Below, one piece after another: positions 1 through 10,325 of a stretch of DNA of 64,000 bases; positions within the stretch are counted from its first letter, which is position 1, and each line of letters begins with the position of its first letter. A model generated the notes under the pieces. The model saw only the letters and a list, made by a program, of their open reading frames with translations, did no database searches and was not told the DNA's origin. A program made the translations under genes and the position numbers. Location: the NCBI RefSeq assembly GCF_030687395.1, contig NZ_CP117430.1, positions 1,178,001 to 1,242,000 on the forward strand. Reading direction: 5' to 3'. Origin of the DNA: Pseudomonas wuhanensis (GTDB taxonomy: Bacteria; Pseudomonadota; Gammaproteobacteria; Pseudomonadales; Pseudomonadaceae).

Positions 1-9
1 CTCCCACAG
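1..9. repeat. End of a REP element
   Basis: CTCCCACAG at the window edge is the usual end of a REP arm; the rest lies outside. Confidence 0.5.
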
Positions 10-32
10 TTGATTTGTGTTGTTCTCCAGAG

Positions 33-1028
33 CTACGCCGCCTGCTGGAACTGCTGCCGATACTGGTTCGGCGACAACTCCGTGTGCTGGCGGAACAGCC
101 GGGCGAAGAAGCTTGCATCGTCGTAACCAACTTCATAGCTGATGGTCTTTATGCTCTTGCGGCTGCCGGACAACAAGCCCTTGGCCGTCTCGATGCGCAG
201 TCGCTGCAGGTAATGCAGCGGTTTGTCGCCGGTGGCGGTCTGGAAGCGGCGCATGAAGTTGCGGATGCTCATGCCGTGTTCGCGGGCCACGTCTTCGAAG
301 CGGAACTTATCGGCGAAGTGTTCTTCGAGCCAATGCTGGATCTGCAGGATGATCACGTCCTGGTGCAATTTCTGCCCGCCGAAACCGATCCGCCCCGGCG
401 CATAGCTGCGCTGCACTTCGTAAAGAATGTCGCGGGCCACGGCCTGGGCCACGTTGGCGCCGCAAAAGCGCTCGATCAGGTAGATGTAGAGATCGCAGGC
501 CGAGGTAGTGCCGCCGGCGCAATACAGGTTGTCGGCGTCGGTCAGGTGTTTATCCTGATTGAGCTGAACCTGCGGGAAGCGCTCGGCAAACGCATTGAAG
601 AAACGCCAGTAGGTCGTCGCTTCCTTGCCATCGAGCAACCCGGCCTCGGCCAGCCAGAACACGCCGGTGGCCTCGCCACACAACACGGCACCGCGTGCAT
701 GCTGCTGACGCAGCCACGGCAGGACCTGTGGATAACGTTTGCAGAGGGTATCGAAATCGTCCCAGAAGGCGGGAAGGATGATGACGTCGGCATTTTCCAG
801 GCCGCCGTCCACCGGCATGATTACGTCGCTGAAGCTGTTCACCGGTTTGCCGTCGGGGCTGACCAGCCGGGTTTCAAACGCCGGTGTCAGGCCGTGGCCC
901 AGTTGTTTGCCATAGCGCAGGCTGGCCAGATGGAAGAAATCCTTGGCTTGCATGAGGGTGGAAGCGAAAACCCGGTCGATAGCCAGGATGCTGACGCGCC
1001 GCAAGGGCGTGGAGACTTTGTTAGACAT
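33..1028 (-). CDS. GlxA-family AraC-type transcriptional regulator
   Basis: A 331-residue regulator with two parts. The first ~200 residues have the DJ-1/PfpI (class I glutamine amidotransferase-like) fold, with the nucleophile-elbow region at LCGEATGVFWLAEAGLL near residue 116. The last ~100 residues are an AraC/XylS helix-turn-helix pair, ending with the typical FARLFRQHTELSPNQYR block. Such proteins usually sense a small nitrogenous metabolite through the DJ-1 domain and activate catabolic genes. It is divergent from the acyl-CoA dehydrogenase gene at 1174, with about 145 bases between them, so control of that gene is possible but is only inferred. The effector cannot be named from sequence. 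Confidence 0.9.
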   Translation of the reverse strand: MSNKVSTPLRRVSILAIDRVFASTLMQAKDFFHLASLRYGKQLGHGLTPAFETRLVSPDGKPVNSFSDVIMPVDGGLENADVIILPAFWDDFDTLCKRYPQVLPWLRQQHARGAVLCGEATGVFWLAEAGLLDGKEATTYWRFFNAFAERFPQVQLNQDKHLTDADNLYCAGGTTSACDLYIYLIERFCGANVAQAVARDILYEVQRSYAPGRIGFGGQKLHQDVIILQIQHWLEEHFADKFRFEDVAREHGMSIRNFMRRFQTATGDKPLHYLQRLRIETAKGLLSGSRKSIKTISYEVGYDDASFFARLFRQHTELSPNQYRQQFQQAA

Positions 1029-1173
1029 AATTCAACTTTATTCTTATAGGGGAAAGTGGTCACCAGACGGCTGGATCGTCTTATTTTTTGTCGGATGTGT
1101 CCAGTGTCCTGTATCGGAAGCGAGGCTTAGTCTCTAAAGGTCAATTCCGCCTAACAATAACGACAGGTGCCGC

Positions 1174-2310
1174 ATGATCCCCAGAACCTTGTTCAGCTCC
1201 GAGCACGAACTTTTTCGCGACAGCGTGCGAACGTTCCTCGAAAAAGAGGCCGTGCCGTTCCATGGGCAATGGGAAAAACAAGGCTATATCGACCGTGAAC
1301 TCTGGAACAAGGCGGGGGAGGCGGGGATGCTCTGTTCGCATCTACCGGAAGAATACGGCGGGCTGGGGGCAGACTTTCTCTACAGTGCGGTGGTGATCGA
1401 GGAGGTCGGCCGTCTGGGGCTGACTGGCATCGGCTTTTCTCTTCATTCGGACATTGTTGCGCCTTACATCCTGCATTACGGCAGTGAAGCGCTGAAACAC
1501 AAATACCTGCCCAAATTGGTGTCTGGCGAGATGGTCACCGCGATTGCCATGACCGAGCCGGGTGCCGGTTCCGACCTGCAAGGGGTGAAAACCACCGCGG
1601 TGCTGGAGGGTGACGAATACGTGATCAACGGTTCGAAGACCTTCATCACCAATGGCTTCCTGGCGGACCTGGTGATCGTTGTGGCCAAGACCGATCCGAA
1701 GGCGGGGGCGAAGGGCACCAGTCTGTTTCTGGTAGAAGCCAATACGCCGGGCTTCGCCAAGGGCAAGCGTCTGGAAAAAGTCGGCATGAAAGCTCAGGAC
1801 ACCTCGGAGCTGTTCTTCCAGGACGTTCGGGTGCCCAAGGAAAACCTGCTGGGTCAGGCCGGGATGGGCTTCGCTTACCTGATGCAGGAATTGCCGCAGG
1901 AGCGTCTGACGGTGGCGGTGGGCGGCTTGGCGTCAGCCGAAGCGGCGTTGCAATGGACGCTGGATTACACCCGTGAGCGCAAGGCGTTCGGCAAGGCCAT
2001 CGCCGACTTCCAGAACACCCGCTTCAAACTCGCTGAAATGGCGACCGAAATCCAGATCGGCCGGGTTTTCGTCGATCGCTGCCTCGAACTGCACCTGCAA
2101 GGCAAGCTCGACGTGCCGACAGCGGCCATGGCCAAGTACTGGGGCACCGACCTGCAATGCAAGGTGCTCGACGAGTGCGTGCAGTTGCATGGCGGTTACG
2201 GTTTCATGTGGGAATACCCGATCGCCCGGGCGTGGGCGGATGCGCGGGTGCAGCGGATTTATGCCGGGACCAATGAAATCATGAAGGAGATTATTGCTCG
2301 GTCGCTGTAA
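1174..2310 (+). CDS. Acyl-CoA dehydrogenase
   Basis: A 378-residue flavoprotein that would introduce the alpha-beta double bond into an acyl-CoA and pass electrons to ETF. Family signatures are visible: AMTEPGAGSDLQG (FAD and substrate-binding signature, about residue 127), ITNGFLADLVIVVAKTD, and the C-terminal QLHGGYGFMWEYPIARAWADARVQRIYAGTNEIMKEII. The TNEIM segment and its GTNE turn are where catalytic glutamates sit in medium- and short-chain members. Length is normal for the family. The ATG at 1174 follows an AGGTG element. The chain-length preference cannot be told from sequence. A REP hairpin lies just after the stop. Confidence 0.93.
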   Translation: MIPRTLFSSEHELFRDSVRTFLEKEAVPFHGQWEKQGYIDRELWNKAGEAGMLCSHLPEEYGGLGADFLYSAVVIEEVGRLGLTGIGFSLHSDIVAPYILHYGSEALKHKYLPKLVSGEMVTAIAMTEPGAGSDLQGVKTTAVLEGDEYVINGSKTFITNGFLADLVIVVAKTDPKAGAKGTSLFLVEANTPGFAKGKRLEKVGMKAQDTSELFFQDVRVPKENLLGQAGMGFAYLMQELPQERLTVAVGGLASAEAALQWTLDYTRERKAFGKAIADFQNTRFKLAEMATEIQIGRVFVDRCLELHLQGKLDVPTAAMAKYWGTDLQCKVLDECVQLHGGYGFMWEYPIARAWADARVQRIYAGTNEIMKEIIARSL

Positions 2311-2335
2311 TTTGCAGTGACTGGGCGGACGCCTT

Positions 2336-2395
2336 CGCGGGCAAGCCACGCTCCCACAGGTTTGTGATTTCCTGTGGGAGCGTGGCTTGCCCGCG
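2336..2395. repeat. REP-type inverted repeat pair
   Basis: Two arms reading CGCGGGCAAGCCACGCTCCC and its reverse complement are separated by a short spacer and lie between the 3' ends of two convergent genes. This is the common pseudomonad repetitive extragenic palindrome (BIME-like), which can cap mRNA 3' ends. Confidence 0.9.
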
Positions 2396-2413
2396 ATTGG
2401 GCCTATGGATCAA

Positions 2414-3454
2414 TCAAGGAGCAGGATTCGGCTGATCCTGGTGAATCGCCTCGATCCCCGCCAACACTTCGTCGGAAAGTTTCAGCTCGAAGCTGGCAAT
2501 GTTGCTGTCCAGTTGCTCAAGCGTGGTGGCGCCAATGATGTTGCTGGTGACGAACGGTTGCTGTGTGACGAAGGCCAGTGCCATCTGCGCCGGGTCCAGA
2601 CCGTGTTCACGAGCCAGTGCCACATAACGGCTGCACGCCGCTTCCGATTGCGGATTGAAATAGCGGCTGAAGCGGCTGTAGAGACTCAGGCGACCTTTGG
2701 GCGGACGCGCGCCACCTTCGTATTTGCCCGACAGGAAGCCGAACGCCAGTGGTGAATAAGCGAGCAGACCGCACTGTTCACGGATGGCGATTTCCGCCAG
2801 GCCGACTTCGAAGCTGCGATTGAGCAGGTTGTAGGGGTTCTGGATCGACACCGCACGCGGCCAGCCACGGGCTTCGGCGAGGGCGAGGAAACGCATGGTG
2901 CCCCACGGGGTTTCATTGGACAGGCCGATGTGGCGGATCTTGCCGGCCTTGACCTGTTCGTCCAGTGCTTCGAGGGTGTCTTCCAGCGGCGTGAGGTTGA
3001 CTTCGCTCGTGTGCTTGTAGCCCAGTTGCCCGAAGAAATTGGTGCTGCGTTCCGGCCAGTGCAACTGATAGAGATCGATGTAGTCGGTCTGCAAGCGCTT
3101 GAGGCTTGCATCCACGGCCTGGACGATGTGTTCGCGGTTGTGTTTGAGGTTTTTGTCGCGGATATAGTCGATGGTGTTGCCGGGGCCGGCGATCTTGCTC
3201 GCCAGGATCCAGTCGTGGCGATCGCCGCGACTTTTGAAATAGTTACCGATGTAGCGCTCGGTGGTGGCGTAGGTTTCGGCCTTGGGCGGCACCGGGTACA
3301 TCTCGGCGGTGTCGATGAAATTGATCCCGGCGCTCTTGGCCCGTTCGATCTGGGCGAAGGCTTCAGCCTCGCTGTTTTGCTCGCCCCAGGTCATGGTGCC
3401 GAGGCAGATTGCACTCACGTTCAGATCGGTACGGCCTAGCTGGCGATAGTCCAT
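2414..3454 (-). CDS. Aldo/keto reductase, Tas-like
   Basis: A 346-residue NADP(H)-dependent aldo/keto reductase. It opens with MDYRQLGRTDLNVSAICLG, has the D and Y of the catalytic tetrad in NFIDTAEMYP, the lysine in ASKIAG, and the substrate/cofactor strand DLYQLHWPER. It resembles E. coli Tas throughout and has the family's length. The start is placed at the ATG at 3454, preceded by AAGGAG, not the upstream in-frame ATG at 3508. The physiological substrate is unknown; Tas was named for suppression of tyrosine auxotrophy in E. coli. Convergent with the acyl-CoA dehydrogenase. Confidence 0.9.
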   Translation of the reverse strand: MDYRQLGRTDLNVSAICLGTMTWGEQNSEAEAFAQIERAKSAGINFIDTAEMYPVPPKAETYATTERYIGNYFKSRGDRHDWILASKIAGPGNTIDYIRDKNLKHNREHIVQAVDASLKRLQTDYIDLYQLHWPERSTNFFGQLGYKHTSEVNLTPLEDTLEALDEQVKAGKIRHIGLSNETPWGTMRFLALAEARGWPRAVSIQNPYNLLNRSFEVGLAEIAIREQCGLLAYSPLAFGFLSGKYEGGARPPKGRLSLYSRFSRYFNPQSEAACSRYVALAREHGLDPAQMALAFVTQQPFVTSNIIGATTLEQLDSNIASFELKLSDEVLAGIEAIHQDQPNPAP

Positions 3455-3629
3455 CGGGTGCTCCTTGGGCAAAACAATCATAAAAGCAGGTTGAATTATT
3501 TTTCGCAATCTGCATAATTGCGCACCTCTTTCTGCAGTGGAAGTGATGCGCCGCCGCCGAAGAATCTTGCCGTTGAACGGACGCGCCGACCCGAGCCCCC
3601 GAAAGCGTCTGTATCCGGCTGCCTTTGAC

Positions 3630-3658
3630 TTGTCAAAGTACGCACTATTCAGTAAGAT
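3630..3658 (+). promoter_or_regulatory. Sigma-70-type promoter for rplM-rpsI
   Basis: TTGTCA (3630-3635), 17 bases, then TAAGAT (3653-3658), about 40 bases before the rplM start. Good spacing and position; not proven. Confidence 0.55.
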
Positions 3659-3699
3659 CCGCCGTCTAATTTACAGGGCGGCCCCTGAGGCTATAAAGA

Positions 3700-4128
3700 A
3701 TGAAAACTTTTACTGCTAAACCGGAAACAGTACAGCGCGACTGGTTTGTCGTCGACGCTGCAGGTCAGACCCTGGGTCGTCTGGCCACCGAAATCGCGAG
3801 CCGTCTGCGTGGCAAGCATAAAGCTGAGTACACTCCTCACGTTGACACCGGCGATTACATCGTCGTTATCAATGCCGAGCAGATTCGTGTAACCGGTGCT
3901 AAAACCACCGACAAAATCTACTACTCCCACTCCGGTTTCCCGGGCGGCATCAAGTCGATCAACTTCGAAAAGCTGATCGCTAAAGCCCCTGAGCGCGTGA
4001 TCGAGACCGCGGTCAAAGGCATGCTGCCTAAGAACCCGCTGGGTCGCGACATGTATCGTAAGCTGAAAGTCTATGCGGGCGCTGTACACCCTCATACTGC
4101 TCAGCAGCCCCAAGAACTGAAGTTTTAA
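3700..4128 (+). CDS. rplM: 50S ribosomal protein L13
   Basis: A 142-residue L13, normal length, with the family core [20 protein letters not shown] near the N-terminus and the RMLP-equivalent [12 protein letters not shown] near residue 105. It binds 23S rRNA early in 50S assembly. It is the first gene of the conserved rplM-rpsI pair, with 14 bases to rpsI. In other bacteria L13 represses its own operon through the leader; the leader here (about 3660-3699) is short and no structure was identified with confidence. Confidence 0.98.
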   Translation: MKTFTAKPETVQRDWFVVDAAGQTLGRLATEIASRLRGKHKAEYTPHVDTGDYIVVINAEQIRVTGAKTTDKIYYSHSGFPGGIKSINFEKLIAKAPERVIETAVKGMLPKNPLGRDMYRKLKVYAGAVHPHTAQQPQELKF

Positions 4129-4142
4129 CGGAATAGTTCATT

Positions 4143-4535
4143 ATGTCGGCGACTCAAAATTACGGCACTGGCCGTCGCAAGACCGCAACCGCACGCGTTT
4201 TCCTGCGTCCGGGTACTGGTAACATCTCCATCAACAACCGTTCGCTGGATAATTTCTTCGGCCGCGAAACTGCCCGCATGGTAGTTCGTCAGCCGCTGGA
4301 ATTGACTGAGACTGTCGAGAAGTTCGACATCTACGTCACCGTGATCGGCGGTGGTGTAAGTGGTCAAGCTGGCGCAATCCGCCACGGTATCACTCGCGCA
4401 CTGATGCAGTACGACGAAACCCTGCGTGGCGCTCTGCGCAAAGCTGGCTTCGTTACTCGCGATGCTCGTGAAGTTGAACGTAAGAAAGTTGGTCTGCGTA
4501 AAGCGCGTAAGCGTCCGCAGTACTCGAAGCGTTAA
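4143..4535 (+). CDS. rpsI: 30S ribosomal protein S9
   Basis: A 130-residue S9 with the N-terminal [13 protein letters not shown] and the invariant basic tail ending KRPQYSKR, whose terminal lysine-arginine contacts P-site tRNA. Second gene of the rplM-rpsI operon, followed by a strong terminator at 4558. Confidence 0.98.
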
Positions 4536-4557
4536 TTCGCTTTCGCGTTCAAAAAGA

Positions 4558-4592
4558 ACGCCCAGTTTCCTCGCGAAGCTGGGCGTTTTTTT
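4558..4592 (+). terminator. Rho-independent terminator after rpsI
   Basis: ACGCCCAG and CTGGGCGT form a stem closed by a 13-base loop and followed by seven T residues, 22 bases after the rpsI stop. Confidence 0.9.
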
Positions 4593-4629
4593 ATGGGTGC
4601 GATTTATCAATGAATTGTGCTGTGACAAC

Positions 4630-4656
4630 TTGCCACATCCGCAGAGGCCCTATACT
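4630..4656 (+). promoter_or_regulatory. Possible promoter for the cytochrome bc1 operon
   Basis: TTGCCA (4630-4635), then TATACT (4651-4656) at a short 15-base spacing, about 145 bases before petA. The -10 is good and the spacing is poor. Confidence 0.35.
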
Positions 4657-4802
4657 GCAAGGCTTGGCAGTGGAGCCCTTCGGTAATTACCTTGTCAGAA
4701 TTGGGGCTTTTCATTACCATTCGGCAAAATTTTTATAAGTTCAGATTTTTACTTAGTAGACGCCTGATTTAACAGGCCACAAAGCTGATGGGAGAGGACT
4801 GA

Positions 4803-5396
4803 ATGAGCAATGACGGCGTGAATGCAGGCCGGCGTCGCTTCTTGGTAGCAGCCACATCCGTGGTGGGTGCTGCAGGAGCGGTGGGGGCTGCGGTCCCGTT
4901 CGTGGGGTCATGGTTTCCCAGTGCCAAGGCGAAAGCTGCAGGTGCACCGGTGAAAGTGAATGTCAGCAAAATCGAGCCAGGTCAGCAAATGATTGCTGAG
5001 TGGCGCGGCCAGCCGGTGTTCATTGTCCGCCGTACGGAGGAAATCCTGGGGAATCTGAAAAAGATCGAGGGCCAGCTGTCTGACCCGACCTCCAAGAACT
5101 CGACGCAACCGACCTATGTCGACCCGGAGACGCGTTCGATCAAGCCAGAAGTTCTGTTGCTGATCGGTATCTGCACACACCTGGGTTGCTCACCAACTTT
5201 CCGTCCAGAAGTGGCACCTGCAGACCTGGGCAAGGATTGGGTAGGTGGTTATTTCTGCCCTTGCCACGGTTCTCACTACGATTTGGCTGGCCGCGTCTAC
5301 AAGTCGCAACCCGCGCCTTTGAACCTGCCAGTTCCCCCGCATTCCTATGAGACCGATGACGTCATTGTCATTGGCGTCGATACGGAGAAAGCGTGA
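4803..5396 (+). CDS. petA: Ubiquinol-cytochrome c reductase Rieske iron-sulfur subunit
   Basis: A 197-residue Rieske protein that moves electrons from ubiquinol to cytochrome c1 in the inner-membrane bc1 complex. The N-terminus has a twin-arginine motif (RRRFL, residues 10-14) followed by a hydrophobic anchor. The [2Fe-2S] ligands are visible as C124-T-H126-L-G-C129 and C152-P-C154-H155-G. The ATG follows GGGAGAGGACTGA. The stop overlaps the petB start by one base (TGATG), so the genes are translationally coupled. Confidence 0.97.
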   Translation: MSNDGVNAGRRRFLVAATSVVGAAGAVGAAVPFVGSWFPSAKAKAAGAPVKVNVSKIEPGQQMIAEWRGQPVFIVRRTEEILGNLKKIEGQLSDPTSKNSTQPTYVDPETRSIKPEVLLLIGICTHLGCSPTFRPEVAPADLGKDWVGGYFCPCHGSHYDLAGRVYKSQPAPLNLPVPPHSYETDDVIVIGVDTEKA

Positions 5397-6607
5397 TGAG
5401 CAAGTTCATGGATTGGGTTGATGCGCGCTTTCCCGCGACCAAAATGTGGGAAGACCATCTCAGCAAGTACTACGCCCCGAAGAACTTCAACTTCTTCTAC
5501 TTCTTTGGCTCCCTGGCGCTGCTCGTTCTGGTCAACCAGATCGTTACCGGTGTCTGGCTGACGATGAGCTACACCCCGTCGGCGGAAGAAGCATTTGCTT
5601 CCGTCGAATACATCATGCGCGACGTCGAGTACGGCTCGATCCTGCGTCTGCTGCACTCCACTGGCGCTTCGGCGTTCTTCATCGTGGTCTATCTGCACAT
5701 GTTCCGTGGCCTGCTCTACGGTTCATACCAGAAGCCGCGCGAGCTGGTGTGGGTGTTCGGCATGCTGATCTATCTGGCGCTGATGGCTGAAGCCTTCATG
5801 GGTTATCTGCTGCCGTGGGGCCAGATGTCCTACTGGGGTGCCCAGGTGATCATCTCGCTGTTCGGTGCGATCCCGGTCATCGGTAACGACCTGACCCAGT
5901 GGATTCGTGGTGACTACCTGATTTCCGGTATTACCCTGAACCGCTTCTTCGCCTTGCATGTGGTTGCCCTGCCGATCGTGATCCTCGGTCTGGTGGTCGT
6001 GCACATTCTGGCGCTGCACGAAGTCGGTTCGAACAACCCGGATGGCGTCGACATCAAGAAGTACAAAGACGAAAACGGCGTACCGCTGGACGGCATTGCC
6101 TTCCACCCGTACTACACCGTGAAAGATATCGTCGGCGTGGTGGTGTTCCTGTTCATCTTCTGCTCGATCGTATTCTTCTTCCCGGAAATGGGTGGCTATT
6201 TCCTCGAGAAGCCAAACTTCGAGCAGGCCAACCCGTTCAAGACCCCTGAGCATATCGCCCCTGTCTGGTACTTCACCCCGTACTACGCGATTCTGCGGGC
6301 GGTTCCGGACAAGCTCCTCGGCGTTATCGCCATGGGCGCGGCCATCGCTGTGCTGTTCGTCCTGCCATGGCTCGACCGCAGCCCGGTCAAGTCGATGCGC
6401 TACAAAGGCTGGCTGAGCAAGATCTGGCTCTGGGTGTTCTGCATCTCGTTCGTGATCCTGGGTGTGTTGGGTGTTCTGGCTCCAACTCCAGGCCGTACGT
6501 TGCTGTCGCAGGTATGTACCTTCCTGTACTTCGCCTACTTCATTCTGATGCCGTTCTACACCAGGCTCGAGAAGACCAAACCGGTTCCGGAAAGGGTGAC
6601 TGGCTGA
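5396..6607 (+). CDS. petB: Cytochrome b of the bc1 complex
   Basis: A 403-residue cytochrome b with eight or more membrane spans. Visible family features are the first-heme helix LHSTGASAFFIVVYLHMFRG, the Qo-site region GYLLPWGQMSYWGAQV, the second histidine-bearing helix FFALHVVALPIVILGLVVVHI, and the PEWY-equivalent PVWYFTPYYAILRAVPDK. It carries both b hemes and both quinone sites. The start is the ATG at 5396 overlapping the petA stop, rather than the GTG one codon upstream. Middle gene of the three-gene bc1 operon. Confidence 0.97.
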   Translation: MSKFMDWVDARFPATKMWEDHLSKYYAPKNFNFFYFFGSLALLVLVNQIVTGVWLTMSYTPSAEEAFASVEYIMRDVEYGSILRLLHSTGASAFFIVVYLHMFRGLLYGSYQKPRELVWVFGMLIYLALMAEAFMGYLLPWGQMSYWGAQVIISLFGAIPVIGNDLTQWIRGDYLISGITLNRFFALHVVALPIVILGLVVVHILALHEVGSNNPDGVDIKKYKDENGVPLDGIAFHPYYTVKDIVGVVVFLFIFCSIVFFFPEMGGYFLEKPNFEQANPFKTPEHIAPVWYFTPYYAILRAVPDKLLGVIAMGAAIAVLFVLPWLDRSPVKSMRYKGWLSKIWLWVFCISFVILGVLGVLAPTPGRTLLSQVCTFLYFAYFILMPFYTRLEKTKPVPERVTG

Positions 6608-7389
6608 TGAAAAAGCTATTTGCTGTACTGATTCTTGCGGCGATGCCTGTACTGTCTTTCGCATCGACATCGAGTGGCCCGGAGTTGGAAAAGGTCGATA
6701 TCGACGTTTCCGACAAGGCTGCCATGCAGGACGGCGCGCGTACGTTCGCCAACTATTGCATGGGCTGCCACAGCGCCAAGTTCCAGCGTTACGAGCGTGT
6801 TGCCGATGACCTGGGCATTCCTCACGAGCTGATGCTTGAGAAGCTGGTGTTCACCGGCGCCAAGATCGGTGACCACATGAACATCGGCATGCAGCCGGCT
6901 GACGCCAAGACCTGGTTCGGTGCGGCGCCACCCGACCTGACGCTGGTGGCTCGTGTTCGTGGCACAGACTGGCTCTACGGCTACCTGCGTTCCTTCTATG
7001 AAGACCCGTCGCGTCCTTGGGGTGTGAACAACAAGGTGTTCCCGAACGTCGGCATGCCTAACGTTCTGGTCGGCCTGCAGGGGCGTCAGGTGGTAGGCTG
7101 TAAACAAGTTCAAATCGTCGAAGACGGCAAGAAGCAATACGATCCGCTGACCGGCACCGCTTTGACCCATGAAGCCTGCGATCAACTGACGGTATTGCCG
7201 AAAACCGGCACGCTGAACGAAGAGCAGTTCGACGAGAAGGTCAAGAACCTGGTGACCTTCCTGGCCTACTCGGCCAACCCGGTGAAGCTGCAGCATCAGC
7301 GCATCGGTACCTATGTGTTGCTGTACCTGGCGTTCTTCTTCGTATTCGCTTACTTGCTCAAGCGTGAATACTGGAAAGACGTCCATTGA
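6607..7389 (+). CDS. petC: Cytochrome c1 of the bc1 complex
   Basis: A 260-residue cytochrome c1. A cleavable signal peptide (MKKLFAVLILAAMPVLSFAS) is followed by the heme motif C51-M-G-C54-H55; GMPNVLV holds a candidate axial methionine. A single C-terminal membrane anchor (YVLLYLAFFFVFAYLL) ends with KREYWKDVH. The ATG at 6607 overlaps the petB stop by one base; a longer in-frame reading to 6367 lies inside petB and lacks the signal peptide at its start, so it was not used. Confidence 0.96.
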   Translation: MKKLFAVLILAAMPVLSFASTSSGPELEKVDIDVSDKAAMQDGARTFANYCMGCHSAKFQRYERVADDLGIPHELMLEKLVFTGAKIGDHMNIGMQPADAKTWFGAAPPDLTLVARVRGTDWLYGYLRSFYEDPSRPWGVNNKVFPNVGMPNVLVGLQGRQVVGCKQVQIVEDGKKQYDPLTGTALTHEACDQLTVLPKTGTLNEEQFDEKVKNLVTFLAYSANPVKLQHQRIGTYVLLYLAFFFVFAYLLKREYWKDVH

Positions 7390-7415
7390 TAGAGCTGTAA
7401 GCCATTGCTGTTAAT

Positions 7416-7503
7416 CGCGCGCGCCCAAGGGCGTCTCTGAAGGTGTAACGAGTCTGGTGATCCAGGCGTTACGGGAGGCGCCCTCTGGGCGCGCGTGTTT
7501 TTC
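7416..7503 (+). terminator. Large nested hairpin, likely terminator after petC
   Basis: An outer GC-rich pairing (CGCGCGCCC / GGGCGCGCG with flanking GGGCG / CGCCC) encloses an inner pairing GTAACG / CGTTAC. TTTTT follows. It separates petC from sspA. The size is unusual for a simple terminator. Confidence 0.7.
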
Positions 7504-7539
7504 CGTTTCCGATAATTTCAACAAGCGAGGAGGACCGCC

Positions 7540-8157
7540 ATGGGCGTGACCAATCGGTTGGCCTGTTACTCCGACCCCGCCGACCACTATTCCCACCGAG
7601 TGCGCATCGTACTTGCAGAGAAGGGTGTCAGCGCCGAGATCATTTACGTGGAGGCTGGTCGCCAGCCGCCTAAACTGATTGAGGTGAACCCTTACGGAAG
7701 CCTGCCCACCCTGGTCGATCGTGACCTGGCGTTGTGGGAGTCGACCGTGGTGATGGAATATCTGGATGAGCGTTACCCGCACCCGCCATTGCTGCCGGTT
7801 TATCCTGTGGCGCGTGCCAACAGCCGTCTGCTGATTCATCGCATTCAGCGTGACTGGTGTGGTCTGGTGGATCTGATTCTGGATTCGCGGACCAAGGAAG
7901 CAGCCCGTGTCGTGGCTCGTAAAGAGCTGCGCGAAAGCCTGACAGGCGTGTCGCCGTTGTTTGCCGACAAGCCGTTTTTCCTCAGTGAGGAACAAAGTCT
8001 GGTGGATTGCTGCCTATTGCCAATACTCTGGCGATTGCCGATTCTGGGTATTGAACTGCCGCGGCCTGCCAAGCCGCTGCTTGATTATATGGAGCGCTCG
8101 TTTGCGCGTGAGGCTTTCCAGGCGAGTCTGTCTGGTGTCGAACGCGATATGCGCTAA
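7540..8157 (+). CDS. sspA: Stringent starvation protein A
   Basis: A 205-residue glutathione-S-transferase-fold protein that associates with RNA polymerase in enterobacteria and alters transcription in stationary phase and acid stress. The thioredoxin-like N-terminal domain reads [22 protein letters not shown], with the following [36 protein letters not shown]. This last block is diagnostic of SspA rather than a catalytic GST. The RBS is GAGGAGG before the ATG at 7540. sspB follows after 16 bases, the usual operon partner. Confidence 0.95.
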   Translation: MGVTNRLACYSDPADHYSHRVRIVLAEKGVSAEIIYVEAGRQPPKLIEVNPYGSLPTLVDRDLALWESTVVMEYLDERYPHPPLLPVYPVARANSRLLIHRIQRDWCGLVDLILDSRTKEAARVVARKELRESLTGVSPLFADKPFFLSEEQSLVDCCLLPILWRLPILGIELPRPAKPLLDYMERSFAREAFQASLSGVERDMR

Positions 8158-8173
8158 GGCTTAAGGAGCCGCT

Positions 8174-8587
8174 ATGAACTCCAGTCGACCTTATCTGGTC
8201 CGCGCGCTCTACGAGTGGATTGTGGACAACGATTGCACCCCGCACATGCTGGTTAATTCCGAGTATCCATCGGTGCAGGTGCCTCAGGGTTTTGCCAGTG
8301 ACGGACAGATTGTCCTGAACGTTTCCCCGGCGGCCGTGCGTCATCTGCATATGGACAACGAGGCAGTCAGTTTCGAGGGGCGCTTCGGTGGCGTGCCGCA
8401 CACCCTGTACGTGCCTATCGCATCGATCCTGGGCATTTACGCTCGGGAGAACGGTCAGGGCATGGTGTTCGATATGGAATCGCCTCTGGAAGACGAGGAC
8501 GAGATCGAACCGGATGATGATGTTCCGCCACCCGACAGCGAGCCGCCGCGTCCCAGCGGTCGACCGAGTTTGAAGGTGGTGAAGTAA
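8174..8587 (+). CDS. sspB: ClpXP protease specificity-enhancing factor SspB
   Basis: A 137-residue adaptor that delivers ssrA-tagged proteins to ClpXP. The folded part (residues 1-~105) opens SSRPYLVRALYEWIVDNDCTPH. A flexible acidic, proline-rich linker follows, and the extreme C-terminus SLKVVK is the short ClpX-tethering module. The start follows TAAGGAGCC. Second gene of sspAB, closed by a terminator at 8590. Confidence 0.96.
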   Translation: MNSSRPYLVRALYEWIVDNDCTPHMLVNSEYPSVQVPQGFASDGQIVLNVSPAAVRHLHMDNEAVSFEGRFGGVPHTLYVPIASILGIYARENGQGMVFDMESPLEDEDEIEPDDDVPPPDSEPPRPSGRPSLKVVK

Positions 8588-8589
8588 TA

Positions 8590-8621
8590 AAAAAGGCGAT
8601 CCGAATGGATCGCCTTTTTTA
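8590..8621 (+). terminator. Rho-independent terminator after sspB
   Basis: AAAAAAGGCGATCC and GGATCGCCTTTTTT form a nearly perfect stem with a four-base loop directly after the sspB stop. Confidence 0.92.
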
Positions 8622-8689
8622 TTGCTTCCCTAGGAGCCAGGCTTGCCGGCGAAGGCGATCTCAGGGACGCCATCGCCAGTAAGCAGGTA

Positions 8690-10324
<1,635 letters not shown>

Positions 10325-10325
<1 letters not shown>

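Noticed and set aside
15..1049. 344-codon plus-strand ORF over the GlxA-type regulator gene
   Set aside because: It is the antisense of a gene with clear AraC and DJ-1 motifs, and its protein is compositionally odd with no motifs. Several similar long antisense ORFs (10310-11968, 15509-17014, 17371-18990, 33895-35610) were dropped for the same reason, caused by high-GC codon bias.
5393..5395. GTG start for cytochrome b
   Set aside because: The ATG one codon later overlaps the petA stop by one base and is the more usual arrangement.
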